Shown: piece by piece, positions 1 to 8,552 of the stretch
How positions within the stretch are numbered: the first letter of the stretch is position 1
How the letters are laid out: each line of letters opens with the position of its first letter
Assembly: GCA_041391505.1 (NCBI GenBank)
Contig: JAWKNW010000013.1
Span: 95,850-159,849, forward strand
Direction: 5' to 3'
Source: Rhodothermales bacterium
Lineage (GTDB): Bacteria > Bacteroidota > Rhodothermia > Rhodothermales > JAHQVL01
Length of the DNA stretch: 64,000 nt
Notes under the pieces: model-generated
The model's input: only the letters and a program-made list of their open reading frames with translations
The model's database searches: none
What the model was told of the DNA's origin: nothing
Made by a program: the position numbers and the translations under genes

Positions 1-91
1 GCATGAGGTCGTACCCCTCCGCGGCGAGCGCGTGGGCTATCCCCAGCCCGATCCCGCGCGTGCCGCCCGTGATCAATGCCACCCGGCTCAT
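1..91 (-). CDS. SDR-family oxidoreductase, N-terminal fragment cut by the window edge
   Basis: Only the first 30 codons are visible, reading leftwards from an ATG at 91. They encode a first beta strand followed by the glycine-rich motif TGGTRGIG, the NAD(P)-binding Rossmann signature of short-chain dehydrogenases/reductases. The ATG overlaps the stop of the upstream Gfo/Idh gene by four bases (ATGA), so translation is probably coupled and the gene is the fourth member of the carbohydrate operon that starts at 3572. Substrate cannot be judged from the fragment; a sugar or sugar-acid dehydrogenase would suit the neighbours. Confidence 0.75.
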   Translation of the reverse strand, partial: MSRVALITGGTRGIGLGIAHALAAEGYDLM

Positions 92-1251
92 GCGTATTCC
101 TCGTTCAGGTTCGGAATGTCGACCCAGGCCCGCTTCTTCCACGACTCCATCGCTTTCTCCGCCAGCTGGACGCCCTTGGCGCCCTCAAGCAGGTCGAGCC
201 GGTAGGGCGCGTCGGTGACGATGTAGCGCAGGAAGAGCTCCCACTGGGCGCGGAAGGCGTTCGGGTAGGGTTTGTGATCGGGCACGGTGGTCCAGCCGGC
301 GTAAAAGTCGATCGGGTTCGGGATATCCGGATTCCACGTATGCCGGGGCGTGGCGCCGTAGGGCTGCATCCAGCATTGCTGGAGGCCGGCCACCGCCGAG
401 CCTTTCGTGCCGTCCACCTGCACCGTCAGCAAGTCGTCCCGGCGCGGTCGCACGCACCACGACGAATTGAAGTGGGCGATGATGTCGCCCTCCAGTTCGA
501 ACGTGGCGTACGCCGCATCGTCGGCGGTGGCGGCGTACGGTTTGCCGTGCTCGTCCCAGCGGCGCTTGATGTGCGTGGCGCCGAGGCACGACACCGACTT
601 GACGCCGCCGAAGATATTGTCCAGCACGTAGCGCCAGTGGCACAGCATGTCGACGAGGATGCCGCCCCCGTCCTCCAGCCGGTAGTTCCAGGACGGCCGC
701 TGCGCCGGCACGATGTCGCCCTCGAACACCCAGTACCCGAATTCGCCGCGGACCGAGAGGATCTCGCCGAAAAAGCCGCTGTCGATCAGGGTCTTGAGCT
801 TGACGAGTCCGGGCAGATAGAGCTTGTCCTGCACCACGCCGTGTTTGACGCCGGCCTCCTTCGCGTAGAGATACAGCTCGTACGCCTCTTTCGCCGTCAT
901 GGCCGTCGGTTTTTCGCAATAGATGTGCTTGCCGGCCGCGATCGCCATCCGCACCGCCTCGACACGCCGGGTGGTGGTCTGGGCGTCGAAGTAGACCGGG
1001 TAGTTCGGGTCGCTCAGCGTGCTGGCGACGTCGGTGCTCCATGCCGAGATGCCGGCCTGGCGGGCGAGGTTCTCCAGCTTGACGCTGTTGCGGCCCACGA
1101 GCAGCGGCTCCGGCATGATGACGTCGGTCTCATTGATCGGGATGCCGCCGTCGCGCCGGATGGCCACCAGCGATCGCATCAGGTGCTGGTTGGTGCCCAT
1201 CCGACCGGTGACGCCGTTCATGATGATGCCGACTTTATGGACGTTTGACAT
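88..1251 (-). CDS. Gfo/Idh/MocA-family oxidoreductase
   Basis: A 387-residue NAD(P)-dependent sugar oxidoreductase. The N-terminal Rossmann fold starts at residues 6-24, where GVTGRMG replaces the more usual GxGxxG form. The family signature EKPTA is at 113-117 (Lys114 is the expected catalytic lysine), and the GGGxLxDxxxH-type active-site segment is near 195-205 (Asp201, His205). Family members oxidise or reduce sugars and inositols, often at C3. It sits 57 bp downstream of a TIM-barrel isomerase and overlaps the following SDR by 4 bp, as in an operon for a modified sugar. There is no signal peptide, so it should be cytoplasmic. The exact substrate is unknown. Confidence 0.9.
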   Translation of the reverse strand: MSNVHKVGIIMNGVTGRMGTNQHLMRSLVAIRRDGGIPINETDVIMPEPLLVGRNSVKLENLARQAGISAWSTDVASTLSDPNYPVYFDAQTTTRRVEAVRMAIAAGKHIYCEKPTAMTAKEAYELYLYAKEAGVKHGVVQDKLYLPGLVKLKTLIDSGFFGEILSVRGEFGYWVFEGDIVPAQRPSWNYRLEDGGGILVDMLCHWRYVLDNIFGGVKSVSCLGATHIKRRWDEHGKPYAATADDAAYATFELEGDIIAHFNSSWCVRPRRDDLLTVQVDGTKGSAVAGLQQCWMQPYGATPRHTWNPDIPNPIDFYAGWTTVPDHKPYPNAFRAQWELFLRYIVTDAPYRLDLLEGAKGVQLAEKAMESWKKRAWVDIPNLNEEYA

Positions 1252-1308
1252 GGCGTTGAGGTTGGTTTGGATGCGGGTAATGGCTAGGGAGTGCGTGAGG
1301 GGCTGCCG

Positions 1309-2136
1309 TCACACGTGCTGGCGATATGCCTCGACGATGTGGTCGAGAAACTGCTGCTGGTCCATCGCCCAGTAGGCGGTGGAGAAGATCTCGACTTCGA
1401 TGAATCCGTCAAAGCCGGTCTCTTCCACCCAGCCGCGGATCGGGCGGATCGGGATGCAGCCTTCGCCCATCAGGCCGCGGTCGTTGAGCATGTCGCGCGT
1501 CGGCGAGCGCCAGTCGCAGACGTGGAAGGCATGCAGGTGACCCTGCGCGCCGCACCGGGCGATTTCTTGCTGAAGATGGTTATCCCACCAGAGGTGGTAG
1601 ACATCGACCGCCACGCCGACATGGTCGTCGCCGATGGCCTCGGCGAGGTCGTTGGCCTGCTCAAGGGTCACCACGGCAGAGCGCGTATCGGCGTACATCG
1701 GATGGAGCGGCTCGATCGCCAGCTTCACGCCGGCCGCGCGCGCGTGGGGCAGCACCGCCTCGATCCCCTCCTGAATCTGCCGGCGCGACGCGTCGAGGGA
1801 CTGCCCGATGGCCGCGCCGCACACGAGCACCACGAGCGGCGCCCCGAGCGCGGCGGCCTCGTCGACGATGCGCCGGTTCTCGTCGATGGCGCGTTCCCGG
1901 TCCGCCGCATCCAGCGCGGGGAAAAACCCGCCTCGGACGAGCGATACGATCGACAGCCCGGCCTCCCGGATGCGCCGGCCCGTATCGGTCGCCGATCGCC
2001 CGTCGAGCGCGTCGCGCCAGACCGAGATGCCGCCGACGCCCGCCCGGGCATAGGCGTCCATCGCCGTTTCAATGGGCCACGGTTTGGTCGTGATGGTATG
2101 GATGCAAAGCCGGCTGAGTGCGGGGGCGTCGGACAT
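1309..2136 (-). CDS. TIM-barrel sugar phosphate isomerase/epimerase family protein
   Basis: A 275-residue protein of the xylose-isomerase-like TIM-barrel (AP endonuclease 2) superfamily. Likely metal ligands are visible at the expected strand ends: Glu142 in AIEPLHP, Asp178 in VAVDVYH, His205 in HAFHVCD and Glu247 or Glu249 in FIEVEIF. Members isomerise or epimerise sugars, and some act on 3-keto sugars beside Gfo/Idh oxidoreductases. It lies between the GH88-like gene (53 bp upstream) and the Gfo/Idh gene on the same strand, supporting one catabolic operon. The protein is cytoplasmic with no signal peptide. The specific reaction cannot be read from sequence. Confidence 0.88.
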   Translation of the reverse strand: MSDAPALSRLCIHTITTKPWPIETAMDAYARAGVGGISVWRDALDGRSATDTGRRIREAGLSIVSLVRGGFFPALDAADRERAIDENRRIVDEAAALGAPLVVLVCGAAIGQSLDASRRQIQEGIEAVLPHARAAGVKLAIEPLHPMYADTRSAVVTLEQANDLAEAIGDDHVGVAVDVYHLWWDNHLQQEIARCGAQGHLHAFHVCDWRSPTRDMLNDRGLMGEGCIPIRPIRGWVEETGFDGFIEVEIFSTAYWAMDQQQFLDHIVEAYRQHV

Positions 2137-2189
2137 GTCTCGGAGGAACTAGTCAGGGGCGATTCAACAAACGGGGCGCGCGACGCGCA

Positions 2190-3572
2190 TCATGCCGATA
2201 TCCGGAAAAACGTCAGATACGGTTTCTTTTCGGCCAGGCGCTGGACGTAAAGCGCGAGTTCTCGCAGGTGGTAGTCGCCCCACATGCACGATTCGCCCCG
2301 GGGCACGCCGTCGGCATCGGGCGCATGATCCCAGCCGTTCGGGCGGTGGTACACGGCGTGCAGGAGCAGGCCTTCGTGACGGGCGTCTTCGCTGAGGTAG
2401 GGCGCCTGCATGAGGGTCTTGAGCACGGTGAGGCCGGCCTGGAGGTACCGATCGCCGGCGCCGGCGTCCTTGCCGTTGAGGTAGGCGCCGAGCCGAAGCA
2501 GACCCTGCGCCGTGATCGCGGCGGCCGAACTGTCGACCGGCTCCTGGTGGTTGAACGGATCGGCCGGCCGGCTCAGGTAGTCGCCCAGGCGCTCCAGGCC
2601 AGGGGCCCCGGTATCCCAGTACGGCACCCCGCAGGTGGGGGTATGCTCGAGGTAGAAGTCGGCCGTGGCGCGGGCGGTACGCAGCATGAGAGCCTCGACC
2701 TCGGCGCGGCCGCCGTAGGGCGCCAGCGCGTCGTCCGGCAGGGTCGCGAAATACTCGAGCTGTTCGGCGTAGCCGCAGACGATCCAGGCGAGGCCGCGCG
2801 TCCAGGTGGAAAAGGGCGTATAGCCCTGCTGGGTGCTCGCGCAGCGGTACCGGTGGTCGTTGAGGTTAAAGATGCTTTCGTGGACGACTCGGCCGGGGAT
2901 ATCGTAATGATCGCGGCCTTCGCCGAAGTAGACGTTGTAGCGCGACGTGCTCCGTAAGTGCCCGATCGCGCGCCCCAACAGGCTGATCTTCCCGTCGTTT
3001 TCGCCCATGAGCGCGTGCCCGAGCCGGTCCGCCAGCACGAGCGCGCGGAGGGAGCGGACGGTATCGGAAAACAGGGAATGGGGGCCGTTGAAGGAGTAGA
3101 TGTAGCCGCCGGTGTCCGGCAGGGTCGTCCATCGCGCCGCCTGGACGGCTCCGGAGCATTTGAGTGCGAGTTCGTAGAAACGGCGCTCCCACGCGTCGGC
3201 CGGCAGCCGGGATTCGCTCATCAGGCGGAGCAGGTTGCCGTAGGTGCTGACGTTGTTGAACCCGTGATCGTGCACCCCGATATGGGTCACGTGCGAGGCC
3301 ATGTGGTCGACGGTCTGCCGCCGGCCCATCTCCAGAAAGCGCTCCTCGCCCGTCGCATCGAACTGCAGAATGGCGCCGCCAAACTGAAAGCCCTGCGTCC
3401 ACTCCGTCCAGCCGCGCGCCGTGTAGCGTCCGTTGATGGTGAAGACGGGTGCGCCGCGGGACACGTCGAACGAGGCGGCGATACGGTCGATTTTGTCGGC
3501 GGAGAGGGCCCACATGCGCTGGATGGCCGGCAGCAGCGCGGAGGGCGTCAGGGCGTCGTCTATCTGGATCAC
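2190..3572 (-). CDS. GH88-like unsaturated glucuronyl hydrolase
   Basis: About 460 residues of an (alpha/alpha)6-barrel glycosidase resembling GH88 unsaturated glucuronyl hydrolases, which remove 4,5-unsaturated uronic acids left by polysaccharide lyases. Support comes from the conserved central block TQQGYTPFSTWTRGLAW near residues 247-263, the preceding HESIFNLND segment, and aromatic-rich helices throughout. I chose a GTG start at 3572. The frame stays open to 3737, but that extension translates heptamer repeats into low-complexity sequence and is unlikely to be protein. No export signal is seen from this start. It is the first gene of the operon with the TIM-barrel and Gfo/Idh genes. Related GH105 or GH95-like barrels are alternatives. 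Confidence 0.68.
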   Translation of the reverse strand: MIQIDDALTPSALLPAIQRMWALSADKIDRIAASFDVSRGAPVFTINGRYTARGWTEWTQGFQFGGAILQFDATGEERFLEMGRRQTVDHMASHVTHIGVHDHGFNNVSTYGNLLRLMSESRLPADAWERRFYELALKCSGAVQAARWTTLPDTGGYIYSFNGPHSLFSDTVRSLRALVLADRLGHALMGENDGKISLLGRAIGHLRSTSRYNVYFGEGRDHYDIPGRVVHESIFNLNDHRYRCASTQQGYTPFSTWTRGLAWIVCGYAEQLEYFATLPDDALAPYGGRAEVEALMLRTARATADFYLEHTPTCGVPYWDTGAPGLERLGDYLSRPADPFNHQEPVDSSAAAITAQGLLRLGAYLNGKDAGAGDRYLQAGLTVLKTLMQAPYLSEDARHEGLLLHAVYHRPNGWDHAPDADGVPRGESCMWGDYHLRELALYVQRLAEKKPYLTFFRISA

Positions 3573-3600
3573 GGCGTGGCGTTGGGAGGGTTGGGGAGGG

Positions 3601-3709
3601 GGATGCGGGATGCAGGATGCAGGATGCGGGATGCTGGGTACGTCCCAATGACCAGTGACGGATGACCGATGCCCAGTGACCGATGCCCAGTGACCGATGC
3701 CCATCTCCC
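3601..3709. repeat. Two heptanucleotide repeat arrays in a divergent intergenic region
   Basis: 3601-3642 is six consecutive heptamers of the type GGATGCA/GGATGCG/GGATGCT. 3647-3709 is nine consecutive heptamers alternating between GATGCCC or GATGACC and AGTGACC types. Both keep a strict period of seven. They lie between the start of the GH88-like gene and the divergent dehydrogenase gene at 3801. The first heptamer type recurs at 10463-10609 and 46874-47059. Confidence 0.9.
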
Positions 3710-3717
3710 ACCACTTC

Positions 3718-3745
3718 TTGCGGCCGCGAATATACATAATATTGG
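3718..3745 (+). promoter_or_regulatory. Possible promoter for the cytochrome dehydrogenase gene
   Basis: TTG at 3718-3720 is followed about 20 bases later by TAATATTGG (3737-3745), in an AT-rich patch just after the heptamer arrays and 55 bp before the ATG at 3801. The second box resembles the Bacteroidota -7 element TAnnTTTG only loosely. Similar TTG/ATATTGG pairs precede the genes at 15197 and 56405. Assigned by eye. Confidence 0.3.
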
Positions 3746-3800
3746 CCGGTGTTTCTTAAGTTGGCGTTTCCGTCGGATTAAACCTTAGCGAAGATCAGCC

Positions 3801-6800
3801 ATGCGCCCCCGTACCGTGTTAACCGTTATTGCAATAGGCCTTATCGGATTCTCGTGCAAGAAGCCGGAAGTCGTCAACGAATATGGCCTCGTCGTCAAGA
3901 CAGTCGGGGAGACCCTGACGCCGGAACAGCACCGTGAAATCCAGCATGCCCTCGATGGCCTCGAAGTGGCGCCCGGTCTCGAGGCGACGCTGTTTGCCGC
4001 GGAGCCGATGCTGGCGAATCCGACGAATATCGACATCGACGCGCGCGGCAGGGTATGGGTCTGCGAAGGGATCAACTACCGGCCCCATCTGAATCCCCAG
4101 AATCCCGTGCGCGAGGAAAAAGAGCGCATCCTCATCCTTGAGGACACGGACGGAGACGGCGTGGCCGATTCGCGCAAGGTCTTTTATGAAGGCACCGACA
4201 TCAACGCCGCGATCGGAATCGCCGTGTTCGGCAACCGGGTGTTCGTTTCGGTGAGTCCGAACGTTTTTGTGTTTACCGATGAAGATGGGGACGATCGGGC
4301 GGACAAGAAGGAGGTGCTGTTCTCCGGCATCAAGGGCGTCCAGCACGACCACGGCGTCCATGCGTTCACGTTCGGACCGGACGGCCGGCTCTATTTTAAT
4401 TTCGGCAACGCCGGCGAGCAGCTACTCGATGCCGACGGGAAGCCCATCGTGGATGCCTCCGGCGAGGAGGTCGTGGGCGACGGCAATCCGTATCGCCAGG
4501 GCATGGTGTTCCGGATGAATCCGGACGGGTCGGACTTCGAGGTGGTTGGCCATAACTTCCGCAACAACTACGAGGTGGTGGTCGACGCCTTCGGTACGTT
4601 GTGGCAGTCGGACAACGACGACGACGGCAACCGGGGCACGCGGATCAACTTTGTGATGGAGTACGGGAATTACGGCTTCCGGGATGAGATGACCGGCGCC
4701 GACTGGCGGCAGCGGCGCACGGGATGGGAAGACGAGATTCCGCTGCGCCACTGGCACCTGAACGATCCGGGCGTGGTGCCGAACCTGTTGCAGACCGGCG
4801 CCGGCTCGCCGACCGGCATGGCGATGTACGAGGGGCGGCTCCTGCCGGAGGTCTTCTGGGATCAGATGATCCACACCGACGCCGGCCCGAACGTCGTGCG
4901 TTCGTACCCGGTCAAAAAATCCGGCGCCGGTTACTCCGCCGAGATCGTCAACATCCTGAAGGGAACGCACGATCAATGGTTCAGGCCATCGGATGTCGCC
5001 GTGGCGCCCGACGGGTCGCTGATCGTGGCCGACTGGTACGACCCGGGTGTCGGAGGGCACCACGTGGGCGACCTCGAAAAAGGCCGGCTCTACCGCATTG
5101 CGCCCCCGGGCTCCCGGTACGCGGTCCCGAAGGTCGACCTGATCACGCCCGAGTCAGCCGTTATTGCATTAAAAAGTCCTAATGTGGCCACGCGGTATCT
5201 GGCGTGGAACGCGCTCCACGACATGGGCGCGGCGGCCGAACCCGCGCTGACGCGGATGCTCGACGACCCGAATCCGCGCATGCAGGCCCGCGCTCTGTGG
5301 CTCCTCGGGCAGATCGACAATCAGGGGTCGGCGACCGTCGAACGCGCGCTGGCGGATGAGAACGAAGACATCCGTATCGCCGGTCTGCGGCTCGCGCGGC
5401 AGCTGGATCTCGATCTCATCCCCTATATCCGCCAGCTGGCGGACGACCCATCCGCCCAGATCCGTCGGGAAGCGGCGATCGCGTTGCGGCACAATACCTC
5501 GCCCGAGGCGCCGGCGCTCTGGGCCCGTCTGGCCTCGCACCACGACGGTGCGGATCGGTGGTATCTGGAGGCGCTCGGGATTGCGGCGGACCGCCAGTGG
5601 GATGCCTTTTTTGGCGCCTGGCGCGAGCAGAATCTCGAAAACTGGGATACGCCCGCCGGCCGCGACATCGTCTGGCGTTCCCGCGCCGAAGCCGCGCTGC
5701 CGATGCTGTCGGAGTTGATCCTCTCGCCCAAAACATCGGACACCGAGCGGCTCCGTTATTTCCGCGCGCTCGATTTCCACCCGGACAGTCCGGCCAAGTC
5801 GGGGCTGCTCACCGGGCTTCTGGCCGCGAATCATGCCGATCAGCTCGGGATTCGCGTGCTCGCGCTCCAGCATCTCGCCGGCGACGACGCCCTGAAGCAG
5901 CCGGCGACGCGGAAGGCCATCTATGCCACACTCGATGAGGTGCGCGGCACGCGCGCGTTCCTCGATATGGTCGATCGCTTTAAGCTCGCGGATCAGGGTG
6001 AGACGCTGTTCGCCATGGCGCTGGACAATCCGGGAGAGGAACTCGGCAAGGATGCCGGCCGCATCCTGATCGATCTGGGCGGCCGTGAACGGATCCTTTC
6101 TGCGATCGCAACGGCGGATGCGGAGCGGGCTTCCGCCATTATCGCCATGCTGGGCGGCGTGGGCTCGGGCGGATCGCGCGGCACGCTCGAGGCCATCTTC
6201 ATGGACAAAAAACTGCCGCTTGATGTACGCCGGCGCGCACTGGAACGGTTCGGGCCGGGCTGGCAGGGAGAAAACCGCATGCTGGCCCTGCTCGAGGCGG
6301 GCACGTTTCCGGAAGAACTCAACGCGACGGCCTCCAGCATCCTGTTCGCCTCGAACGACAGCCGTCGGCGCGTCGGGGCCGAAAAGTACTTTACCCCGCC
6401 GGCCGGGACGGGCGGCGAGCCGCTGCCGGCCATCGACGAACTGGTCGACCTGCAGGGCGATGCCGCCGCCGGGGCGGACGTGTTCGCCACGATGTGCAGC
6501 ACCTGCCACGTCGTCCATGGCGAGGGCGTCGATTTCGGCCCAGGTCTCTCCGAAATCGGCGACAAACTCACGCCGGAGGCGCTCTACACGGCCATCCTCT
6601 TCCCCGACGCCGGCATCGGCTTCGGCTACGAGGGGTATGTTTTGAAACTCAAAGACGGGAGCGAAGCGGCGGGATACATCCTGAACCAGTCGGGAGACGA
6701 AATCCGGCTTCGGGAAGTCGGCGGGCGGACGAACAGCTACTCCGTGACCGATGTAGCGAGCAAGGAGGCCATGGGCCAGTCCCTGATGCCGGCGCTCGGA

Positions 6801-6878
6801 CGCACGCTGTCACGCGAGCAACTGGTGAACCTGGTCGCCTATCTGGGTACGCTGAAAGCGATGGGGGAAAGTGATTAG
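3801..6878 (+). CDS. Lipoprotein beta-propeller dehydrogenase with HEAT repeats and C-terminal cytochrome c domain
   Basis: A 1025-residue exported protein. A lipobox (IGFSC, Cys19) indicates an outer- or inner-membrane lipoprotein. Residues about 50-430 form an NHL/GSDH-like beta-propeller of the type called PVC-type membrane-bound dehydrogenase, residues about 430-850 are HEAT-like helical repeats, and the C-terminus is a cytochrome c/heme-binding domain with CSTCH at 899-903 and likely distal Met in SLMP (Met996). Such proteins are thought to oxidise sugars or alcohols in the periplasm and pass electrons to c-type heme. The final GAT and TAG codons lie inside the GATTAGC repeat array that follows. 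It is transcribed alone, divergent from the GH88 operon. The substrate is unknown. Confidence 0.87.
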   Translation: MRPRTVLTVIAIGLIGFSCKKPEVVNEYGLVVKTVGETLTPEQHREIQHALDGLEVAPGLEATLFAAEPMLANPTNIDIDARGRVWVCEGINYRPHLNPQNPVREEKERILILEDTDGDGVADSRKVFYEGTDINAAIGIAVFGNRVFVSVSPNVFVFTDEDGDDRADKKEVLFSGIKGVQHDHGVHAFTFGPDGRLYFNFGNAGEQLLDADGKPIVDASGEEVVGDGNPYRQGMVFRMNPDGSDFEVVGHNFRNNYEVVVDAFGTLWQSDNDDDGNRGTRINFVMEYGNYGFRDEMTGADWRQRRTGWEDEIPLRHWHLNDPGVVPNLLQTGAGSPTGMAMYEGRLLPEVFWDQMIHTDAGPNVVRSYPVKKSGAGYSAEIVNILKGTHDQWFRPSDVAVAPDGSLIVADWYDPGVGGHHVGDLEKGRLYRIAPPGSRYAVPKVDLITPESAVIALKSPNVATRYLAWNALHDMGAAAEPALTRMLDDPNPRMQARALWLLGQIDNQGSATVERALADENEDIRIAGLRLARQLDLDLIPYIRQLADDPSAQIRREAAIALRHNTSPEAPALWARLASHHDGADRWYLEALGIAADRQWDAFFGAWREQNLENWDTPAGRDIVWRSRAEAALPMLSELILSPKTSDTERLRYFRALDFHPDSPAKSGLLTGLLAANHADQLGIRVLALQHLAGDDALKQPATRKAIYATLDEVRGTRAFLDMVDRFKLADQGETLFAMALDNPGEELGKDAGRILIDLGGRERILSAIATADAERASAIIAMLGGVGSGGSRGTLEAIFMDKKLPLDVRRRALERFGPGWQGENRMLALLEAGTFPEELNATASSILFASNDSRRRVGAEKYFTPPAGTGGEPLPAIDELVDLQGDAAAGADVFATMCSTCHVVHGEGVDFGPGLSEIGDKLTPEALYTAILFPDAGIGFGYEGYVLKLKDGSEAAGYILNQSGDEIRLREVGGRTNSYSVTDVASKEAMGQSLMPALGRTLSREQLVNLVAYLGTLKAMGESD

Positions 6879-7070
6879 CGATTATAGAACAAGGATTAGC
6901 GATTGGTGAGGGGAAGCGTTTTGCGATTCCCTGGTCGCTGCTCAATGATCTGGCGATTAGCGATTATAGAACAAGGATTAGCGATTGGTGAGGGGAGGCG
7001 TTTTGCGATGATCGATTTTGCCTTTTGCGATAATTCCCCTCTCTATTCTTTAATCGCTAATCGCTAATCA
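6873..7070. repeat. GATTAGC heptamer element filling a convergent intergenic gap
   Basis: A 54-bp segment at 6873-6926 is repeated at 6955-7008 with one mismatch. Both contain GATTAGC, GATTATA and GATTGGT heptamers and a GAGGGG tail. The right end (about 7032-7070) has the complementary arm: a CCCCTC stretch, then GCTAATC heptamers. The stop codon of the left gene (TAG) and of the right gene (TGA) both fall within the first heptamer on their side. The whole could fold as a long hairpin and may act as a two-way terminator. Confidence 0.9.
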
Positions 7071-7727
7071 ATACGCTCCCTGGCGGGTGAGCACGACGCC
7101 GATGGTGCGGACGATGATCTGCAGGTCGAGCGAGAGCGACCAGTTGCGCACGTAGTAGGGATCCCACTGCTTCATGCCTTCGATGCCTGAGTCGCTGCGG
7201 CCCGACACCTGCCAGAGCCCGGTGATGCCCGGCTTGACGGCTTTGCGCAGCTCGCGGACTTCCGTGGGGAGCGCATCCTGGTGGTACGCCGGCAGCGGAC
7301 GCGGACCGACCATGACCATGTCGCCGATGAGCACGTTGACGAGCTGCGGCAGCTCGTCCAGGCTCGTACGGCGCAGCAGCGCGCCGATGCGGGTGATGCG
7401 CGGGTCCTTGCGGAGCTTGAAGAACGTTTCCCACTCTTCACGGAGCGCCGCATCGTTTTCCAGGGCCTGTTTCAATACGGCTTCGGCGTTCGGCACCATG
7501 GTGCGGAACTTGAAGGTGCGGAATACACGGCCGTCCTTGCCCACCCGCTCCTGCAGAAAAATGGGATTCTTGCGGTCTTCGATCAGGATCGCGAAGTAGA
7601 TCGCCGCGCAGATGGGAAGCCAGAAAGGCATCGAAACCAGCACGACGACGACGTCGATGAGCTGCTTGAGCGCCTGCTTGGCTTTGGAGTGGCGTACGGT
7701 AAGCGCGGTGCGTTCGGAAGTGGACAT
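7068..7727 (-). CDS. Sugar-phosphate transferase (initiating glycosyltransferase, short form)
   Basis: A 219-residue polyprenyl-phosphate sugar-1-phosphate transferase of the bacterial sugar transferase family. It has one N-terminal membrane segment (about 23-49), then the family blocks KFRTM (73-77), the catalytic Asp-Glu pair in DELPQL (124-129), GPRPL (141-145) and PGITGLWQVSGR (166-177). The length matches the minimal monotopic type (PglC-like) and lacks the extra N-terminal helices of WcaJ/WbaP. It moves a sugar phosphate from a nucleotide sugar to the lipid carrier, starting exopolysaccharide or O-antigen assembly. I chose the ATG at 7727, because the longer frame adds residues unlike the family. 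No other polysaccharide genes adjoin it. Confidence 0.92.
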   Translation of the reverse strand: MSTSERTALTVRHSKAKQALKQLIDVVVVLVSMPFWLPICAAIYFAILIEDRKNPIFLQERVGKDGRVFRTFKFRTMVPNAEAVLKQALENDAALREEWETFFKLRKDPRITRIGALLRRTSLDELPQLVNVLIGDMVMVGPRPLPAYHQDALPTEVRELRKAVKPGITGLWQVSGRSDSGIEGMKQWDPYYVRNWSLSLDLQIIVRTIGVVLTRQGAY

Positions 7728-8038
7728 CGGGGCAGAGGGGGGTTGTTGCCGTTGACGTGGGTAAATTACCTCAACGGCCGGCCCCGCCGGTGCGTCTGCC
7801 GCGCAGCCGCTATGGTCGAATGCGCGCCGCCATGGGGCCCTGTTGGCGCACCCCCTGCGTCCTCTGGCGTGCGCCACGGCGCCGGATGGCGCATTTCCTC
7901 CGAGTGCGCTTAATTACCTGCGACGGAAGAAGGGAACCGGGGAACGCGAAACGCGCTCAAGCCGCCCATTTTTCGACAGGACATCCCGCCGCCCACATCC
8001 CCTTCTTTATGATGCGCTAACCCAGCCGCTCCATCCAC
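7728..8038. other. Non-coding gap of 311 bp
   Basis: This divergent region between the sugar transferase and the small membrane protein holds no frame I can support. A small AT-rich patch (about 7760-7772) could belong to the sugar transferase promoter, but no clear boxes are visible. Confidence 0.5.
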
Positions 8039-8407
8039 TTGAACGTCCATCAGCGCCATACCCTGCTCGCCGGCTTCCTGATCGCTATCGGGATGCTCCT
8101 TTTTCCTCCGCAACGCATCGCGACGGTATCGAACAGCGCTTACACAGACGACGCCGAGCCGGGAGCCGGCGTCTCGCTGACGTACCGGTTTCTTTTCGCT
8201 GAATCGTTCCGGTTCGACGAACACAGTACGGCCGAGTCCATCGGCATCGAATGGCCGGTTCTCCGCTTGCAGCTTCAGTGGCTTGCGCTGATTACGTTGC
8301 TTTTGCTGGTCTATTTTCGCAACCGCAACCGGGGAGGCGGCGACGACAGCGAAGACCGCCCGGCCGAACCCGCGCCGGCGCCGGAAGCCGATCTGATTGC
8401 CGGATAA
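8039..8407 (+). CDS. Small two-segment membrane protein of unknown function
   Basis: A 122-residue open frame with two likely membrane segments, residues 8-22 (LLAGFLIAIGMLLF) and 80-92 (WLALITLLLLVYF), joined by a loop of about 55 residues, and ending in an acidic, proline-rich tail. The topology would put both ends on one side and the loop outside. The only start that includes the first segment is TTG at 8039, since an in-frame stop lies 21 bp upstream; no strong ribosome-binding site is visible. I do not recognise the family. It reads in the same direction as the secreted hydrolase that follows 145 bp later. Confidence 0.6.
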   Translation: MNVHQRHTLLAGFLIAIGMLLFPPQRIATVSNSAYTDDAEPGAGVSLTYRFLFAESFRFDEHSTAESIGIEWPVLRLQLQWLALITLLLLVYFRNRNRGGGDDSEDRPAEPAPAPEADLIAG

Positions 8408-8552
8408 ATCCATCGCCAGCCCGGGCCGCAAAGCCTCCACGCGGTTTGTTGCGACGCAGGGGGCACTGGCGGCCCAGATTTGCGCATGGGGATATATCTG
8501 GCATGTCGGTAACGACTGCGTGCATTGCTGTGGAACGAACGCCTTAACGCAT

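Noticed and set aside
76..1248. Long plus-strand frame opposite the Gfo/Idh gene
   Set aside because: The composition (Arg, His, Val-rich, no motif) is that of an antisense shadow, while the minus strand shows a full family signature.
3573..3737. N-terminal extension of the GH88-like protein
   Set aside because: It translates the heptamer repeats as HWASVTGH and HPASCIPH-type filler and does not resemble a signal peptide.
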